Shown here: piece by piece, positions 23,914-32,278 of the stretch
Layout of the letters: each line of letters opens with the position of its first letter
Numbering within the stretch: the first letter of the stretch is position 1
Assembly: GCA_022821065.1 (NCBI GenBank)
Contig: JAJEEK010000060.1
Coordinates: forward strand, 1 to 35,803
Reading direction: 5' to 3'
DNA length: 35,803 bases
From: Candidatus Poribacteria bacterium
Lineage (GTDB): Bacteria > Poribacteria > WGA-4E > WGA-3G
Notes under the pieces: generated by a model
Told to the model about the DNA's origin: nothing
The model's input: the letters and a program-made list of their open reading frames with translations, nothing else
The model's database searches: none
Program-made: the position numbers and the translations under genes

Positions 23914-25452
23914 TTATGCAGTTTTAAGTTCTTCGGACTTTTTGTAGATAAGCTGCGGTGGTTCGGCATTCCGGACAGTGTCTTCACGAATATGGCACGC
24001 TTCAACATCGTTGAGCGATGGGAGACGATAGAGCGTATCGAGCATAATTTTTTCAAAAACGGCTCTTAATCCGCGTGCACCGGTTTCGCGTTCAATGACT
24101 TCATCGGCGATAGCTGCGAGTGCTTCATCATCTATATGGAATTGTACTCCTTCGTATGCCAAAAGCCGTTGGTATTGTTTAACGAGCGCGTTCTTCGGTT
24201 CCGTAAGTATACGAATCAAAGCGGATGCGTCTAAGTCATGGAGCGTTGTGGTGACTGGAAGCCGTCCGATCAATTCCGGTATAAATCCGTATTTAATGAG
24301 ATCTTTAGGTGTTATCTGGGCAAGGAGTTCGTGAATTTTTGTCTCCTTTTTCGGCTGGATCGGTGATCCGAAACCGATGCTCTGCTTTCCAAGCCTGTCC
24401 TTAATCGTCTTCTCTACACCGATAAAGGTTCCGCCGCAGATGAACAGGACTCTTCTTGTATTCACCTCTATCATTTCTTGGTGCGGATGTTTACGTCCGC
24501 CACGCGGTGGTACACTCGCCGTTGTTCCTTCGAGAATTTTCAGGAGTGCTTGCTGAACGCCTTCGCCGGACACATCACGGGTAATTGATGGATTTTCGGA
24601 TTTCCGCGTAATCTTATCAATTTCATCGATATAAATGATACCTGTCTCGGCGCGTGCGATATCACCATCTGCTGCTTGCACCAGTTTTAAAATGATATTT
24701 TCGACATCCTCACCGACGTATCCTGCTTCGGTCAATGTTGTCGCATCAGTAATAGCAAAAGGGACCTCTAAAACCTTAGCGAGGGTTTGTGCAAGTAGCG
24801 TTTTCCCTGTGCCTGTTGGTCCGATGAGTAAAATATTGCTCTTATCTAATTCGACATCATCATCAGTATCGCCGTGATGTAAGCGTTTGTAATGCGTGTA
24901 AACGGCGACGGATAATGTCTTTTTAGCGTGTTCTTGACCGATAACGTATTCATCGAGTTTGGTTTTAATTTCTTCAGGTGAAGGCGGCTCTTCGGGTGCC
25001 GTCTGTCCGCTTTTCGTTCCAGAGTTCGTTGCGCGTGGCGTCTTAGTTTTCGATGGATCGTGATTGCTGTATTCTTGTGCCTGTCCAGATTTTTGTTGTT
25101 CGTCTTCGGGTCCGTGTTGCCCATTCCCTGTGTCTGTTTTTTGCAAATCCTCAATAGCGAGAGCAAAACTGCCATCTGGGTTTCGCACGAGAATGTCGTT
25201 ACACAATTCAATACACTCGGCAAGACATCTGTCACAGATGTCCGCCTCAAGTCCATTAAAGAGCCTTTCGACATGCGTATTATTTCGTCTACAGAAGGCA
25301 CAGGAAGCGTTTTCTGCTGTAGATGTTGAGAGGCGAACGATACATTCGACACAGATATTGGCATCTCTTCCTTGAAGGAGCCGTAAGCGTACCTGTGTGC
25401 TGTCTTGTTGACAGAAAGAGCAGGACACTTCACGATGGGCGGATTGTGACAT
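23914..25452 (-). CDS. clpX: ClpX, ATP-dependent unfoldase with two zinc-binding domains
   Basis: 512 residues against the usual 410-430. AAGGAG lies 6 bp before the ATG. It unfolds tagged substrates and feeds them to ClpP. The AAA+ core is standard: Walker [13 protein letters not shown], Walker [12 protein letters not shown], pore loops GYVGED and RGGRKHPHQ, and the ClpP-docking IGF loop (SIGFGSP). The N-terminus is odd: two C4 zinc-binding modules in tandem, C11/C14/C34/C37 and C51/C54/C73/C76, where ordinary ClpX has one. The second ([17 protein letters not shown]...[17 protein letters not shown]) is closest to the canonical module. A polar linker (residues about 90-165, rich in Q, G, S, T) joins it to the ATPase core. 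The gene follows clpP. Confidence 0.95.
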   Translation of the reverse strand: MSQSAHREVSCSFCQQDSTQVRLRLLQGRDANICVECIVRLSTSTAENASCAFCRRNNTHVERLFNGLEADICDRCLAECIELCNDILVRNPDGSFALAIEDLQKTDTGNGQHGPEDEQQKSGQAQEYSNHDPSKTKTPRATNSGTKSGQTAPEEPPSPEEIKTKLDEYVIGQEHAKKTLSVAVYTHYKRLHHGDTDDDVELDKSNILLIGPTGTGKTLLAQTLAKVLEVPFAITDATTLTEAGYVGEDVENIILKLVQAADGDIARAETGIIYIDEIDKITRKSENPSITRDVSGEGVQQALLKILEGTTASVPPRGGRKHPHQEMIEVNTRRVLFICGGTFIGVEKTIKDRLGKQSIGFGSPIQPKKETKIHELLAQITPKDLIKYGFIPELIGRLPVTTTLHDLDASALIRILTEPKNALVKQYQRLLAYEGVQFHIDDEALAAIADEVIERETGARGLRAVFEKIMLDTLYRLPSLNDVEACHIREDTVRNAEPPQLIYKKSEELKTA

Positions 25453-25469
25453 AGAGTTCTCCTTTTTTA

Positions 25470-25650
25470 GTAGTTAACAGTTATCAGTACGGTTGCTGCG
25501 CAACCTTTCAGTCCTCAGTTAAGACATTGTGTTTGGAACATTTTCTGTAACTGCCACAATATATCTCTTTAAGTGATAACTGAGAGCGTAGCGTACTTGA
25601 GTACTGATAACTAATTCCGTGAAAGCGCGGCGTACTGATAACTGTTAACT
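25470..25650. repeat. Palindromic intergenic element between clpX and clpP
   Basis: TAGTTAACAGTTATCAGTAC pairs with GTACTGATAACTGTTAACTT. The core ACATTTTCTGTAACTGCC (25538-25555) matches that at 2728. The nested hairpin GGTTGCTGCGCAACC (25491-25505) replaces the T/A stem seen at 2677 while keeping pairing. It overlaps the clpP stop codon. Confidence 0.82.
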
Positions 25651-26235
25651 TCTATGTGCGACAACATGGTCAACGAGTCCGTATTCACGAGCCTGATCCG
25701 CAGTCATATAAAAATCTCGATCGGCATCGGCGGAGATCTTCTCAATATTTTGGCCGGTATGTTCAGCTAAAATAGCGTAAAGTCGATCTCGTTCATGTAA
25801 AATTTCTTTAGCATGAATGCTAATATCGGAGGCTTGTCCTGCGATACCGGTTGCCATCGGCTGATGAATCAATGCTTTGGCGTGAGGGAGTGCGTAGCGT
25901 TTGCCGGGTGCGCCTGCGGCAAGCAGAATAGCGCCCATGCTATAAGCCCTGCCTAAACACCAAGTTTGTACGTCTGCTTTGATGTACTGCATTGTATCGT
26001 AAATTGCCAATCCTGCGGAGACGGAGCCGCCCGGTGTGTTAATATAGAGAACGATATCCGCGTCGGGATCCTTACCCTCAAGGAAAAGCATTTGTGCTGT
26101 TACGATATTTGCAACGGTGTCATCATCAATTGATGTTCCAATCATGATAATCCGGTCTTCAAGTAGCCGAGAGTAGATATCATAAGATCGCTCACCTCGA
26201 CCGGTTTGTTCGACGACGACAGGGACAAGATTCAT
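25645..26235 (-). CDS. clpP: ClpP protease subunit
   Basis: 196 residues from ATG 26235 ([20 protein letters not shown], the usual ClpP start); the in-frame TTG at 26247 would add four residues. The Ser-His-Asp triad is visible: S99 (RAYSMGA), H124 (ALIHQPM) and D174 (ADRDFYM). The oxyanion GGSVSAG is present. It forms the tetradecameric peptidase with ClpX. Tyr replaces the usual Ala before the nucleophile serine. It stands in the common order tig-clpP-clpX. The stop TAA and preceding AGT are in the palindromic element downstream (AGAAGTTAACAG), giving an HRS end. Confidence 0.96.
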   Translation of the reverse strand: MNLVPVVVEQTGRGERSYDIYSRLLEDRIIMIGTSIDDDTVANIVTAQMLFLEGKDPDADIVLYINTPGGSVSAGLAIYDTMQYIKADVQTWCLGRAYSMGAILLAAGAPGKRYALPHAKALIHQPMATGIAGQASDISIHAKEILHERDRLYAILAEHTGQNIEKISADADRDFYMTADQAREYGLVDHVVAHRS

Positions 26236-26272
26236 CTTTTTTACCAATCCGATTAACGTTTCTATTGCTTTT

Positions 26273-26299
26273 GTAGGGACTGGGGAACCCAGCCCTTAC
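26273..26299. repeat. REP-like palindrome GTAGGGACTGGGGAACCCAGCCCTTAC
   Basis: A 12-bp near-perfect stem around GAA, in the tig-clpP gap. A diverged copy of the same type lies at 28114-28140. No T-run follows. Confidence 0.7.
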
Positions 26300-26374
26300 T
26301 ATGATTTTGCTGGTATCTTTTAGCGACGAAGGATGGAACAGTTGTATCTGTTGTATCTATTGAGACAGCGTAGA

Positions 26375-27679
26375 TCAGGTGATTATAAGCGACTGTTTCG
26401 CGGACGCTCGATGGATAAGGAACTGATAGATTTTTTCATGTTGTAGTTGCCCACGAAAATCTTCTAAGCGATTGCTTGATTTCAACATGTCAGCATATCT
26501 TTGTGCATCTCGGTTTTGTTGTTCAGCGACACGCCGGATCTCGTATTCCAATTCATCGTCGGATACGTAGATACCCTCTTCTTCAGCGATTGCGTTGAAT
26601 ATCCAAGACTGCTTCGTTTGTTGGATGACATCTCGTCTGAGTTCATCCGGCAGCGTCTCCATGTTAATGCCAGCAGCTTCGGGTGTTCTCTGTTCGCGTG
26701 ATAGTTGTTGTTTCACATTTTGAAGCGTCTGTTGGACGTATTTCTCAATTAACGGTTCCGGAATCATAACATCAATTTTTTCTATGAGTTGCGCCAGCAA
26801 TTCTGCTTTCTGTTTATCGACATGTGAACTCGTTTCTTCTTCGACCATGTTGTTCCATATCACCCCGTAAAGTTGAGAATAGTTTTCATATCCGAGGTCT
26901 TTGGCAAATTCATCATCCATTGCCGGTAGATGCTTCTGCGTAATAGCGTGAAGTGTAATCTCATATTGAGCGTTTTTTCCAGCGATATCAGGGTTTGGAT
27001 GTTCTGGCGGAAAATCGATGTCCACGGATTTTGTTTCCGCAACCTGCATGCCGAGTATTGCCTGCTCAAGTTTTTCGTGCATGCCTCCGATGCCGAGTTC
27101 TACATCAATATCTGTTCTTGATTCTACATCAATCCGTTCGCCGTTGATTAGACATTCCCAGTCTATTCGGACGCAGTCCTTTTCTTCAACTGGGCGTTCA
27201 ATGTCGAGCGGTTCGTAAGTTGCAGATTGCGCCTGTAGTCGCGTGATATAGGCATCAACATCTTCACGGGGTACATTGACAGGGTTTTTATCAGTTACGA
27301 GTTCCTCATAAGGCGGGATATCTATATCGGGTTGAATATCTACCGTGGCTGAGAATGTGAGAGGTTCATTTTCCTTAACTTGCAGTTCGTCGAGAGATGG
27401 TGTGAAGGTAGGTTGAGAGAGCGGATTGAGGTTCTCGCGCTGGATAGCGTTTTCGTAAGAGGGAGCGATGAGGTATCGGACAGCTTCGCTGCTAATGTAA
27501 TCAGGAAATCGGGATTTGAGGATTGCTACCGGCACGCGTCCTTTCCGGAAACCGGGGATGGAAACTTGTGTCCGGAGAGCTTCATAAGCTTCCTGCAACG
27601 CTGCGTTAACGTCTTCAACGGGAACCTCTATGTCCAGACGGACTTGCGTGGTATCTAATCTTTCAACTTGAACTCTCAA
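26375..27679 (-). CDS. tig: Trigger factor
   Basis: About 434 residues. The ribosome-binding loop GFRKGRVP, the FKBP-type prolyl isomerase domain (VEEKDCVRIDWECLINGE ... ELGIGG) and the long helical C-terminal chaperone arms are all present in order. It binds nascent chains at the ribosome exit. The start is uncertain. The open frame extends to TTG 27706, but TTG 27679 begins LRVQVERLDTTQ, which matches the family start, and has GAGG 9 bp upstream. It heads the minus-strand block tig-clpP-clpX-lon. The 210 bp upstream to the tRNA-Leu gene hold no other gene, and I could not fix a convincing promoter there. Confidence 0.93.
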   Translation of the reverse strand: MRVQVERLDTTQVRLDIEVPVEDVNAALQEAYEALRTQVSIPGFRKGRVPVAILKSRFPDYISSEAVRYLIAPSYENAIQRENLNPLSQPTFTPSLDELQVKENEPLTFSATVDIQPDIDIPPYEELVTDKNPVNVPREDVDAYITRLQAQSATYEPLDIERPVEEKDCVRIDWECLINGERIDVESRTDIDVELGIGGMHEKLEQAILGMQVAETKSVDIDFPPEHPNPDIAGKNAQYEITLHAITQKHLPAMDDEFAKDLGYENYSQLYGVIWNNMVEEETSSHVDKQKAELLAQLIEKIDVMIPEPLIEKYVQQTLQNVKQQLSREQRTPEAAGINMETLPDELRRDVIQQTKQSWIFNAIAEEEGIYVSDDELEYEIRRVAEQQNRDAQRYADMLKSSNRLEDFRGQLQHEKIYQFLIHRASAKQSLIIT

Positions 27680-27919
27680 ACTTTTGTCCTCACGCTGGGC
27701 ATCCAAATTTGGGATACCTTTTGAAGTGTCGTCTCGTTAAAATGTTAAAAAAAGACGAACTATGCTTTTCCAGCACAATCCGGTTATTCATCAAACCGAC
27801 ACACTTCTGTATCGAGTGTGGTTTCACTCTCTATTGGCTATTGAAATTTGGCAATCCCATTCATTTTGGGCTATTTTAACCGTTTTGCTCTGCCTGTCCC
27901 TCTAAATCAGATACAACTA

Positions 27920-28005
27920 TGGGCGAGGAGGGACTTGAACCCTCACGAGGCGTAACCCCAATAGATCCTAAGTCTATCCTGTCTACCAAATTCCAGCACC
28001 CGCCC
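27920..28005 (-). tRNA. tRNA-Leu (anticodon UAG)
   Basis: Acceptor GGGCGGG pairs with CUCGCCC, with a long variable arm of class II type and the T-loop GGUUCAAGUC. The anticodon loop CUUAGGA gives UAG. The CCA end is not encoded. Last of a six-gene tRNA cluster. Confidence 0.95.
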
Positions 28006-28027
28006 GAATTCTGTGTGGTATCGACGA

Positions 28028-28100
28028 TGCGCCGTGAAGGAATCGAACCTTCAACCGCCTGATTAAGAGTCAGATGCTCTGCCAATTGAGCTAACGGCGC
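28028..28100 (-). tRNA. tRNA-Lys (anticodon CUU)
   Basis: Acceptor GCGCCGU pairs with ACGGCGC, D-arm GCUCAAUUGGCAGAGC, anticodon loop CUCUUAA, T-arm GAAGGUUCGAUUCCUUC. CCA not encoded. Confidence 0.96.
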
Positions 28101-28113
28101 GTTTGCTCATTTT

Positions 28114-28140
28114 GTACGGGCTGTGTTACCCGGCCCCTAC
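28114..28140. repeat. Diverged REP-like palindrome between tRNA genes
   Basis: GTACGGGCTGTGTTACCCGGCCCCTAC, an imperfect relative of the palindrome at 26273, located between the tRNA-Arg and tRNA-Lys genes. Confidence 0.55.
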
Positions 28141-28170
28141 TTTATAACATGCTCGGCATCCATAAGTATT

Positions 28171-28243
28171 CGCGTCCGGAGGGATTCGAACCCCCAACTT
28201 ATAGTTCCGAAGACTATTGCTCTATCCATTGAACTACGGACGC
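28171..28243 (-). tRNA. tRNA-Arg (anticodon UCG)
   Basis: Acceptor GCGUCCG pairs with CGGACGC, D-arm GUUCAAUGGAUAGAGC, anticodon loop CUUCGGA, T-arm GGGGGUUCGAAUCCCUC. CCA not encoded. Confidence 0.95.
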
Positions 28244-28250
28244 TCATGAG

Positions 28251-28323
28251 GGTGGATGATGGGATTTGAACCCACGCCCACTTGATCCACAGTCAAGTGC
28301 TCTACCCCTGAGCTACATCCACC
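28251..28323 (-). tRNA. tRNA-His (anticodon GUG)
   Basis: Acceptor GUGGAUG pairs with CAUCCAC, with an encoded extra 5' G opposite C73, the identity element of tRNA-His. Anticodon loop CUGUGGA. Confidence 0.95.
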
Positions 28324-28356
28324 ATATTTTGACGCTGCTATCAGCGATATGAAAAC

Positions 28357-28430
<74 letters not shown>

Positions 28431-28455
28431 TCGTGATATATGCGGTTTATTTTCA

Positions 28456-28531
<76 letters not shown>

Positions 28532-28642
28532 AAAAACATACACGGTATCCGTTTACAAGCAATACCACCACTGTTAGTGGCACTAACGAGGGATGTAAAA
28601 TACATTCGCAAGTCGCCCTCACATCCTCCTTTAGTCGTATAA

Positions 28643-28671
28643 ATTATACACCATTTTTTACGGGATGTCAA
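28643..28671 (-). promoter_or_regulatory. Consensus sigma-70-type promoter of the tRNA cluster
   Basis: On the minus strand TTGACA (28671-28666), a 17-bp spacer and TATAAT (28648-28643): both hexamers perfect. It faces the tRNA-Pro gene. Confidence 0.85.
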
Positions 28672-28689
28672 ATTAAATGCGAATAATTC

Positions 28690-28719
28690 TTGTGTTTTTT
28701 TCCCACGCTGTGTTATACT
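28690..28719 (+). promoter_or_regulatory. Putative promoter of the DUF58 gene
   Basis: TTGTGT, an 18-bp spacer and TATACT, divergent from the tRNA promoter with 18 bp between the two -35 boxes. About 60 bp before the DUF58 start. Confidence 0.5.
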
Positions 28720-28785
28720 AATGACACAATTGTAGGGCGGGATTTCCATGCTTCGTATCCGTGTTTTCTGCCATTACCACTCTCT

Positions 28786-29694
28786 ATGATGATGCTGCTA
28801 ACACCCGAATTTTTGAAACAACTTGATCCGTTTTATATTCGCGCGAACCGCTCGTTTCGTGCGAAATTTAGAGGCGAACGGCGAAGCCTCAATCGCGGTA
28901 TAGGCATGGAATTTGCCGATTATCGGGTCTATGAACCCGGCGATGACTTGCGACATGTTGATTGGAACATTTACGCCCGTTTAGATAGACTCTTTATCAA
29001 ACTTTTCCATACGGATGAGGCACTACCGCTCACATTGCTTATCGACAATAGCCGCTCTATGGACTTCGGATCACCCACTAAATTGATGTGTGTCAAACAG
29101 GTCGCAGCTGCATTAGGCTATATCGCCTTGGCACATGCTGACAGTGTAACTATCTATACCTGTGCGGAACGACTCTTTCCCGTCCTACCGCTCATATCAA
29201 GCAAATCGCAATTCTCTCGTTTGACAAGCGTTCTTGAGGCAATTACAGGATCTGGACAAACACGTCTGATGGATTGTCTCAAGCAATTTCAGATGTACCA
29301 GCGACACGCCGGTAGGGTCGTCCTACTTTCGGATTTTTTGGATCCGGGTGGTTACGCCGATGGACTCAAATTGCTCGCTGGACGCGGTTTCAGTATCACA
29401 GCAATCCATGTCGTAAGCCCTGAAGAGATAGACCCAATAATACACTCGGAAAGTACGCCTCCTGACGGTGATTGGCTGGTGGAGGATGCCGAGACAGGTG
29501 AAACGAAAGCCGTAACAATCAACGCAGAAACATTGGCGCAATATAGAAATCAACAGCAGACGTTTTGTGAGAATCTGCAACGCTTCTGTGGGGATCGAGG
29601 TGTCGGCTATACGCAACTCAAGAGCGATATACCAATAGAAGCGTTTATTTTACAAGAATTACATAGAGCAGGTTTCATTCGGAGGCATCGTTAA
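28786..29694 (+). CDS. DUF58 domain protein (MoxR-associated type)
   Basis: About 302 residues from the ATG triplet run at 28786-28794; the open frame extends to TTG 28690, but that lies in the promoter. The DUF58 signature is complete: GIGMEFADYRVYEPGDDLRHVDWNIYARLDRLFIKLF, followed by a vWA-like MIDAS, LLIDNSRSMDFG. DUF58/vWA proteins usually pair with a MoxR AAA+ ATPase acting as a chaperone on membrane or metalloprotein targets. No moxR is in the window. The downstream macrodomain gene starts 18 bp after the stop, likely in the same transcript. The protein has no clear membrane segment. Confidence 0.88.
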   Translation: MMMLLTPEFLKQLDPFYIRANRSFRAKFRGERRSLNRGIGMEFADYRVYEPGDDLRHVDWNIYARLDRLFIKLFHTDEALPLTLLIDNSRSMDFGSPTKLMCVKQVAAALGYIALAHADSVTIYTCAERLFPVLPLISSKSQFSRLTSVLEAITGSGQTRLMDCLKQFQMYQRHAGRVVLLSDFLDPGGYADGLKLLAGRGFSITAIHVVSPEEIDPIIHSESTPPDGDWLVEDAETGETKAVTINAETLAQYRNQQQTFCENLQRFCGDRGVGYTQLKSDIPIEAFILQELHRAGFIRRHR

Positions 29695-29712
29695 AGATGA
29701 GGAGGCGGTTTC

Positions 29713-30264
29713 GTGAAGACACAGATTAGGGAGACAACCTTGGAACTGATTCAAGGCGATATAACCCAAGCGGGAGTTGATGCTATCGTGAATGCGGCGA
29801 ATAGCGAACTTATCGGTGGGGGCGGTGTTGATGGTGCAATACGTCGCGCTGGCGGTGATGAAATTGAGCGCGCTTGCGCTGAGATTCGTAGACGCGAAGG
29901 CGGTTGTCCTACCGGTAAAGCCGTTATCACTCCCGGTGGCGATCTGCACGCAAAATATGTGATTCACACAGTTGGACCGGTGTGGAAAGGTGGAAACGCA
30001 GGTGAAGCGGAACTGCTTGCGAGTTGTTATCAGGAGAGCCTTCGACTCGCTATAGACAACGATATTCAGAGCATCGCCTTTCCATCTATTAGCACCGGTA
30101 TCTATGGATATCCAACGGAGAGAGCTGCAGTTGTTGCCCTGACTGCCGTGAAAGCATTTGTGTTCCAAGGCAACACTATGCCAGCAACTATCCAGTTTGT
30201 TCTATTTGATGAGGCTACCCATACGTGCTATCTGGACGCTTTACGCACTGTTTTTGGAAAGTAA
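29713..30264 (+). CDS. Macrodomain protein, O-acetyl-ADP-ribose deacetylase-like
   Basis: 183 residues from GTG 29713, with GAGGAGG about 8 bp upstream. MacroD/YmdB motifs are clear: [54 protein letters not shown] and [10 protein letters not shown]. The first Asn/Asp cluster and the GIYGYP loop bind ADP-ribose. The family removes mono-ADP-ribose from proteins or deacetylates O-acetyl-ADP-ribose. It is 18 bp behind the DUF58 gene and 40 bp before the MFS gene. Confidence 0.93.
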   Translation: MKTQIRETTLELIQGDITQAGVDAIVNAANSELIGGGGVDGAIRRAGGDEIERACAEIRRREGGCPTGKAVITPGGDLHAKYVIHTVGPVWKGGNAGEAELLASCYQESLRLAIDNDIQSIAFPSISTGIYGYPTERAAVVALTAVKAFVFQGNTMPATIQFVLFDEATHTCYLDALRTVFGK

Positions 30265-30304
30265 GACGTGCTAAACAAGTATCTGTGCTGAAAGGCACCC
30301 AAAA

Positions 30305-31480
30305 TTGAATAATCCCAAATTTAGCCGTCTCTCGTTGATTCTACCCCTCTATATTCCGGCGTTCTTGTTGTCAACAGGGATAGGTATCGTTTCACCGACA
30401 CTTTCAATCTATGTCAAATCGTTTGAGTTATCCTATACATTAACGACAGTTGTTCTTGCAGTCGGTGTGTTGGGGAATGTCCCAGCGGGTATTTTGGTGG
30501 AGCGACTCGGTCGTAAGCCGTCAATGCTGCTCGGTTTAGTGATGATAGGATTGTCAACTGTCGGTATGGGTGTGGCAACGAACCTCTTCCAACTGATGGG
30601 CGCGCAGTTGGTCGGCGGGATCGGAAATGCGTTGTGGATGCTCGCTCGGCATGCCTATATGACAGATGTCATTCCGATTGCGAATCGTGGCAGAGCGATT
30701 GCGCTGTTCGGCGGTGTCAATCGGATGGGTACCTTCGCCGGACAGTTCTGTTCTATTTTCCTTGGTGCGAATCTGCGTTTACCATTTTTTATTTATACTG
30801 GAATTGTGGTGCTTAACCTTGTTCTCTGTTCTTTCTTCATTCCGGAAACCCGTCCTTCGCGCCAAACGAAAGATACGAAACGACCGTATCTGAGGAGCCT
30901 GCTTCAAGTCTCTCGCCAACACATACGGATCCTTGCTACTGCTGGGATAGGACAGGTATGCGTCCAGACCTTACGCCGAGGGTGTCATATCATCATTCCG
31001 CTCTATGCCGATGAGATAGTCGGATTAACAACGCAACAGGTTCGATCGGTTGTCATGGTATCCTCGGCAGTAGATATGTCGATGTTTCCGGTTGCGGGAT
31101 TTATGATGGATCGTTTCGGCAGGAGATATGCGACGATTCCTGGGATTTGCATCTTTGCCACGGGAATGGCGTTGATGCCGTTCACAAGTACATTTACGTG
31201 GTTGTTGCTTGCGGCGGTTCTGATGCGCCTCGGCAACGGTGTCGCTTCTGGAACGATGATGACGCTGGGTGCCGATTTAGCACCGCGAGAGGGGACTGGC
31301 GAGTTCTTAGGTTTGTGGCGGCTTACAGGCGATTTCGGCGGTTCGGCGGGGCCGGTTGTTGTCGGTAATATCGCCGATGTGTTCGGATTGAGTTATTCCG
31401 GTTTCGCGTTGGGCGGTATCGGTTATCTCGCGGTTACGATTTTTTTATGGTTGGTGCCGGAAACGTTGCAAAAAGAATGA
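30305..31480 (+). CDS. MFS transporter
   Basis: 391 residues from TTG 30305; GAAAGG lies about 10 bp upstream. About 12 hydrophobic segments with two MFS motif A loops: GILVERLGRKPSM after the second and GFMMDRFGRRYAT in the second half. Inner-membrane secondary transporter. It resembles drug or small-molecule antiporters of the sugar-phosphate/multidrug type; the substrate cannot be told. The conserved GADLAPREGTGEFLGLWRL segment lies near helix 10. It is followed, convergently, by the tRNA-Leu gene. Confidence 0.9.
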   Translation: MNNPKFSRLSLILPLYIPAFLLSTGIGIVSPTLSIYVKSFELSYTLTTVVLAVGVLGNVPAGILVERLGRKPSMLLGLVMIGLSTVGMGVATNLFQLMGAQLVGGIGNALWMLARHAYMTDVIPIANRGRAIALFGGVNRMGTFAGQFCSIFLGANLRLPFFIYTGIVVLNLVLCSFFIPETRPSRQTKDTKRPYLRSLLQVSRQHIRILATAGIGQVCVQTLRRGCHIIIPLYADEIVGLTTQQVRSVVMVSSAVDMSMFPVAGFMMDRFGRRYATIPGICIFATGMALMPFTSTFTWLLLAAVLMRLGNGVASGTMMTLGADLAPREGTGEFLGLWRLTGDFGGSAGPVVVGNIADVFGLSYSGFALGGIGYLAVTIFLWLVPETLQKE

Positions 31481-31543
31481 CAATTTCTATCCATAATCCG
31501 GGTGAGTTTCTTCCACCGATTGACTCCTAAATTTTCGATAAAA

Positions 31544-31628
31544 TGCCGGGAAAGGGGCTCGAACCCTTACGCGCGTAATGCACACTAGACCCTGAACCTA
31601 GCCTGTCTACCAATTCCAGCATCCCGGC
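31544..31628 (-). tRNA. tRNA-Leu (anticodon CAG)
   Basis: Acceptor GCCGGGA pairs with UCCCGGC, a long variable arm, anticodon loop UUCAGGG and T-loop GGUUCGAGCC. CCA not encoded. A solitary gene with its own promoter. Confidence 0.95.
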
Positions 31629-31638
31629 GAATAATTAT

Positions 31639-31667
31639 AGTATATCTTGATTTTTGTTCTTTGTCAA
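31639..31667 (-). promoter_or_regulatory. Promoter of tRNA-Leu(CAG)
   Basis: On the minus strand TTGACA (31667-31662), a 17-bp spacer and TATACT (31644-31639), about 11 bp before the mature 5' end. Confidence 0.8.
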
Positions 31668-31779
31668 ATTAAAATGAGGCAAACGAAGTCAAAGAAATCA
31701 GGTTAAACTTAAGCACCTATAACAAGTCTAATGCATGTAATACGTTAACCGCATTTCTGGTAGATAACGGAGTGGTTTG

Positions 31780-32268
31780 ATGCGATACTTTGCTTACGGA
31801 TCCAACATGAACGTTTCCCAGACGCAACAACGGTGTCCGGGGATTGCTCGCGTTGGGAAATTCCAACTCAGTGGCTTCCGTCTGGTTTTTAACTACCACG
31901 CCGATATTATTCCTGAGGTGGGATGTACGGTTCACGGTGGACTCTGGCAAATTACGACGGACCACGAAGACGCTCTTGATAGATACGAGGGCTATCCGGA
32001 ATATTACGGCAAATATTACCAAAACGATATCATGTTCTATAGGATGAAAGAAGCGTCTGGAAATCTGGCACCGCCCGCATCGTGGTATCTAAAGACGGTC
32101 ATTCAGGGATACAAGGATTTCGGGTTAACACAAACTGATTTTGAAGAGAGTCTCGGCGTTCAGCAGCTCGGGTTAACGGAGACAGACGTTGAAAGGCTTC
32201 TCGGCGAGTCAATGGACGAATTGGAACGCCTATTCTCTCGTGTCGCAACCAGCATCACCTATTCATAG
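31780..32268 (+). CDS. Gamma-glutamylcyclotransferase (GGCT)-like protein
   Basis: 162 residues from ATG 31780; GGAG at 31769-31772 places the start here rather than at the TTG one codon upstream. YFAYGSNM near the N-terminus is the substrate loop of the GGCT/AIG2 fold. DALDRYEGYPEYYGKYY carries the expected catalytic Glu. Such enzymes cyclise gamma-glutamyl amines to 5-oxoproline or remove gamma-glutamyl protecting groups. The C-terminal helical tail, with two LTxTDxE units, is a variation. It ends 10 bp before the sulfatase stop (convergent); no terminator hairpin is visible between them. Confidence 0.88.
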   Translation: MRYFAYGSNMNVSQTQQRCPGIARVGKFQLSGFRLVFNYHADIIPEVGCTVHGGLWQITTDHEDALDRYEGYPEYYGKYYQNDIMFYRMKEASGNLAPPASWYLKTVIQGYKDFGLTQTDFEESLGVQQLGLTETDVERLLGESMDELERLFSRVATSITYS

Positions 32269-32278
32269 ATTCTACCGA

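Noticed and set aside
27707..27919. Heat-shock promoter or CIRCE operator before tig
   Set aside because: I looked for a CIRCE-type inverted repeat and a clear -35/-10 pair on the minus strand and found neither convincing.
28532..28642. Additional tRNA or small RNA in the tRNA cluster leader
   Set aside because: Only a short CCACT-GTT-AGTGG hairpin is visible; there is no cloverleaf.
28690..28785. Extended DUF58 start at TTG 28690
   Set aside because: The extra residues are unlike the family and cover the promoter; the ATG run at 28786 directly precedes the conserved region.
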